DNA from: Bog-756 sp963833585
GTDB taxonomy: Bacteria; Actinomycetota; Acidimicrobiia; Acidimicrobiales; RAAP-2
Reading direction: 5' to 3'
DNA length: 64,000 nt
Assembly: GCA_963833585.1 (NCBI GenBank)
Contig: CAWHYF010000006.1
Location: 682,001 to 746,000, forward strand
The notes beneath the pieces are model-generated. The model was not told where the DNA came from. It was given only the letters and a program-made list of their open reading frames with translations, and searched no databases. Made by a program: the position numbers and the translations under genes. Each line of letters opens with the position of its first letter. Position 1 is the first letter of the stretch. Shown here piece by piece: positions 62,145-64,000 of the stretch.

Positions 62145-64000
62145 ATGGGGAGATGGCGACTGGCGGGAGCGGTGGTGGGCGCGGCCGTAGTGGGAGTTTC
62201 GAGTCTGGCGATGGTGCAGGTGTCGGCGAGTCCGGTGTACAGCAGTCTGTTGACCAGGGTCCCGTACGTGACCGATCTGCAGCGGACCACGGCCGAGGTG
62301 AATTGGTCGGAGAACACGTCAGCCCGCGGCTACGTCACCTATGGCCAGGCCGGCAACTGCACCGCTACGAAGACGGCCACGGTGTCGACCAAACTGCCGC
62401 CGTTCGTCCCGACCGCCGGCGGCGGCTCGGACACCACGGACCAGTACAAGGTCAATGGGGTGGGCCAGTGGCAGTCGTCGATCGAGTTGACCGGTCTCAG
62501 CGCCGGCACGAGCTACTGCTACGAGGCGTTCTCGAGCACAGGCGCTCTGCTCGCCCCGAGCCAGTCGTTCTCGACGCTGGACGCCACGCTGCCCTCGACT
62601 GGCCTGACCTTCGACGTGGTAGCTGACCTCGGTGAGACCAATGGGGCCGACGAGTCAGCCGGCTTCGTGAACCAGAACCAGGCCAACATCGACAGCGAGA
62701 TCGGACAGTCCAGAGCCAAGTTCCTGGTCACCGCCGGCGACGTGGCCTACAGCGGTGGGACCTCCTCCAACTACGGCAACCTGACGGCCAAGCCGACCTC
62801 GGCCACCGATGAGACCAGCAACATCTTCGGGCCCAGCTACTGGCCGGCGACCGGCGGCATCCCGACGTACCAGGCCAGCGGCAACCACGGCCAGATCAAC
62901 ACCGGCCTCCGGACGTTCCCCGAGGAGACGACGGCTCAGTCCACCGGTGGGGTCTACGACTACGTCACCTACCCGGCCATCGCTGGCCTGGCGCCGGCCA
63001 CGGCCACGCCCGACGACTGGTACGCCGTGCAGGATGGCAACGTCCGGATCTACGTCCTCGACGCCGCCTGGTCCGACGGGGCCGCCTATCTGAACACCAC
63101 CTCAGCCACCGGCTCGGCCTGCCCGGCGAACCAGTCCGAATGCGAGGGCTACCAGATCGAGGCGGCGGAGCACTGGGGCCAGTCCTCGAAGGAGATGACC
63201 TGGCTGAAGCAGGACCTGGCCGCGCATCCGAGCCAGATCAAGTTCGCCGTCTTCCACTATCCGCTGACCAGCCTGCAGACCGACCAGCAGTCCGATGTCT
63301 ACCTGGACACGACCCTCGAGCCGGTCCTGAAAGGCGCCGGAGTGTCGATGGCCTTTGACGGCCACGCCCACACGTACCAGCGGTTCGTGCCCAACGCCGG
63401 GTCGAACCAGTTGATCAGCTACGTCAGCGGGGGAGGAGGCGGGGTTCTGCAGCCGGTCGACGGCAACACCGATACGCACGGCCTGTGCGCCGGAGAGCTG
63501 TCCCAGGCCAATGTCTACGCCATTGGCCACAGCAGCAGCCAGGGCTCCGCCTGCTCGACGGGCAACGTCCTGGGTAACGGCCATTCGATCACGCCGGCGC
63601 AGGTCTACAACTTCCTGAAGGTCAACGTCACCGGCAACGTGATCACGGTGAGCCCCACCAACGCGCTCGGCCGGGTGTTCGACCAGCAGACGTACACCGT
63701 CTCGGGAGGAGTGACGACTCTGGGCGGCGGCACCACGTCTCCGACGTCGACGACCACCTCTACGACATCAACCACGACCACGACCACCACGACCGGCACC
63801 CCGCCGCCTCCGACCGGCATCAAGCTGGTCACCAGTGCGGGGGCCTCGGGCCCGACGGTCACACTGCCCCAGGCGGCTCCAGCCGGCGATCTGCTGGTCC
63901 TCAGCGCCAGTCAGTACACCGGCACCACGAACCACATCTCCGGGGTCTCCGACAACGCGGGGGATACCTGGCACCTGGTCGTGGCTCCAGACTCGAGCGG
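62145..64000 (+). CDS. Secreted purple-acid-phosphatase-like metallophosphoesterase (3' end outside window)
   Basis: 618 codons visible from the ATG at 62145 (AAGGGA upstream) to the window end. Signal peptide (about 1-30, M-V-Q-V-S-A-S-P), N-terminal Fn3-like domain beginning R-V-P-Y-V-T-D-L-Q-R-T-T, and the phosphatase domain with motifs A-D-L-G, G-D-V-A-Y, G-N-H-G, V-F-H-Y and G-H-A-H-T-Y. It is clearly homologous to the protein at 8094 (shared R-x-P-Y-V-T-D-L and V-T-A-G-D-V). In place of Fn3 domains it continues, after about residue 520, into a Thr/Ser-rich mucin-like linker and a new domain starting I-K-L-V-T-S-A-G-A-S. Confidence 0.85.
   Translation, partial: MGRWRLAGAVVGAAVVGVSSLAMVQVSASPVYSSLLTRVPYVTDLQRTTAEVNWSENTSARGYVTYGQAGNCTATKTATVSTKLPPFVPTAGGGSDTTDQYKVNGVGQWQSSIELTGLSAGTSYCYEAFSSTGALLAPSQSFSTLDATLPSTGLTFDVVADLGETNGADESAGFVNQNQANIDSEIGQSRAKFLVTAGDVAYSGGTSSNYGNLTAKPTSATDETSNIFGPSYWPATGGIPTYQASGNHGQINTGLRTFPEETTAQSTGGVYDYVTYPAIAGLAPATATPDDWYAVQDGNVRIYVLDAAWSDGAAYLNTTSATGSACPANQSECEGYQIEAAEHWGQSSKEMTWLKQDLAAHPSQIKFAVFHYPLTSLQTDQQSDVYLDTTLEPVLKGAGVSMAFDGHAHTYQRFVPNAGSNQLISYVSGGGGGVLQPVDGNTDTHGLCAGELSQANVYAIGHSSSQGSACSTGNVLGNGHSITPAQVYNFLKVNVTGNVITVSPTNALGRVFDQQTYTVSGGVTTLGGGTTSPTSTTTSTTSTTTTTTTTGTPPPPTGIKLVTSAGASGPTVTLPQAAPAGDLLVLSASQYTGTTNHISGVSDNAGDTWHLVVAPDSS

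Overview
The window is high-GC, densely coded bacterial DNA that points to an actinobacterium, most likely of the Acidimicrobiia type. The evidence is: a SigH/RsrA-like sigma and anti-sigma pair; a WhiB protein; two adjacent ArsA-like ATPases; a SigB-like sigma factor; a TrkA pair beside an APC permease and an OB-fold gene (an order also known from mycobacteria); a GlnR-like orphan regulator; topoisomerase I with a Lys/Ala-rich tail; and many starts that look leaderless (an AT-rich -10 hexamer 6-8 nt before ATG/GTG). The class-level placement is inference, resting mainly on the 42-residue surface repeats.

Left end (1-11 kb): a partial anti-sigma gene and its sigma factor, two tandem paralogous secreted beta-propeller proteins and a purple-acid-phosphatase-like protein. 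All three secreted proteins end in the same 42-residue repeat module (core GYWLVASDGG). Between them lie an ArsR regulator with a SRPBCC partner and two small cytosolic proteins.

11-23 kb: a catabolic-looking cluster with a VOC protein, a 3Fe-4S ferredoxin, a SnoaL-like protein, three amidohydrolases, two cytochromes P450, an NDMA-type alcohol dehydrogenase, an SDR, a TetR regulator and a remnant of a flavin monooxygenase. The ferredoxin probably feeds electrons to the P450s. The substrate cannot be read from the sequence.

23-41 kb: a DUF3089 lipoprotein, tRNA-Thr(CGT), a PLDc_N/DUF2510 membrane protein, then housekeeping genes: holB, tmk, topA, a proton-pumping pyrophosphatase, the permease/OB-fold/TrkA block, a HAD phosphatase, a SigB-like sigma factor and nadE. 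tmk and nadE each carry one single-base frameshift at a homopolymer, and the permease probably carries another, so the sequence here may contain errors.

41-57.6 kb: a nitrogen block (glnII, a GSI-type glnA, a GlnR-like regulator and a candidate GlnR box); RidA; an Fe-S block (ErpA, Mrp and an odd 2Fe-2S/molybdenum-hydroxylase fusion); a NUDIX hydrolase and an alpha/beta hydrolase; a DUF929-VKOR-DUF929 disulfide operon; WhiB; two ArsA-like ATPases; a receiver protein; and a CBS/CorC protein.

57.6-64 kb: tRNA-Pro(CGG) is followed by a stretch of visibly lower GC with an SMP-30-like gene and a small membrane protein. After it come a secreted SGNH-like/esterase fusion whose SGNH half has lost its catalytic residues, and a second purple-acid-phosphatase-like gene that runs off the window. 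No CRISPR array, insertion sequence or prophage was seen.
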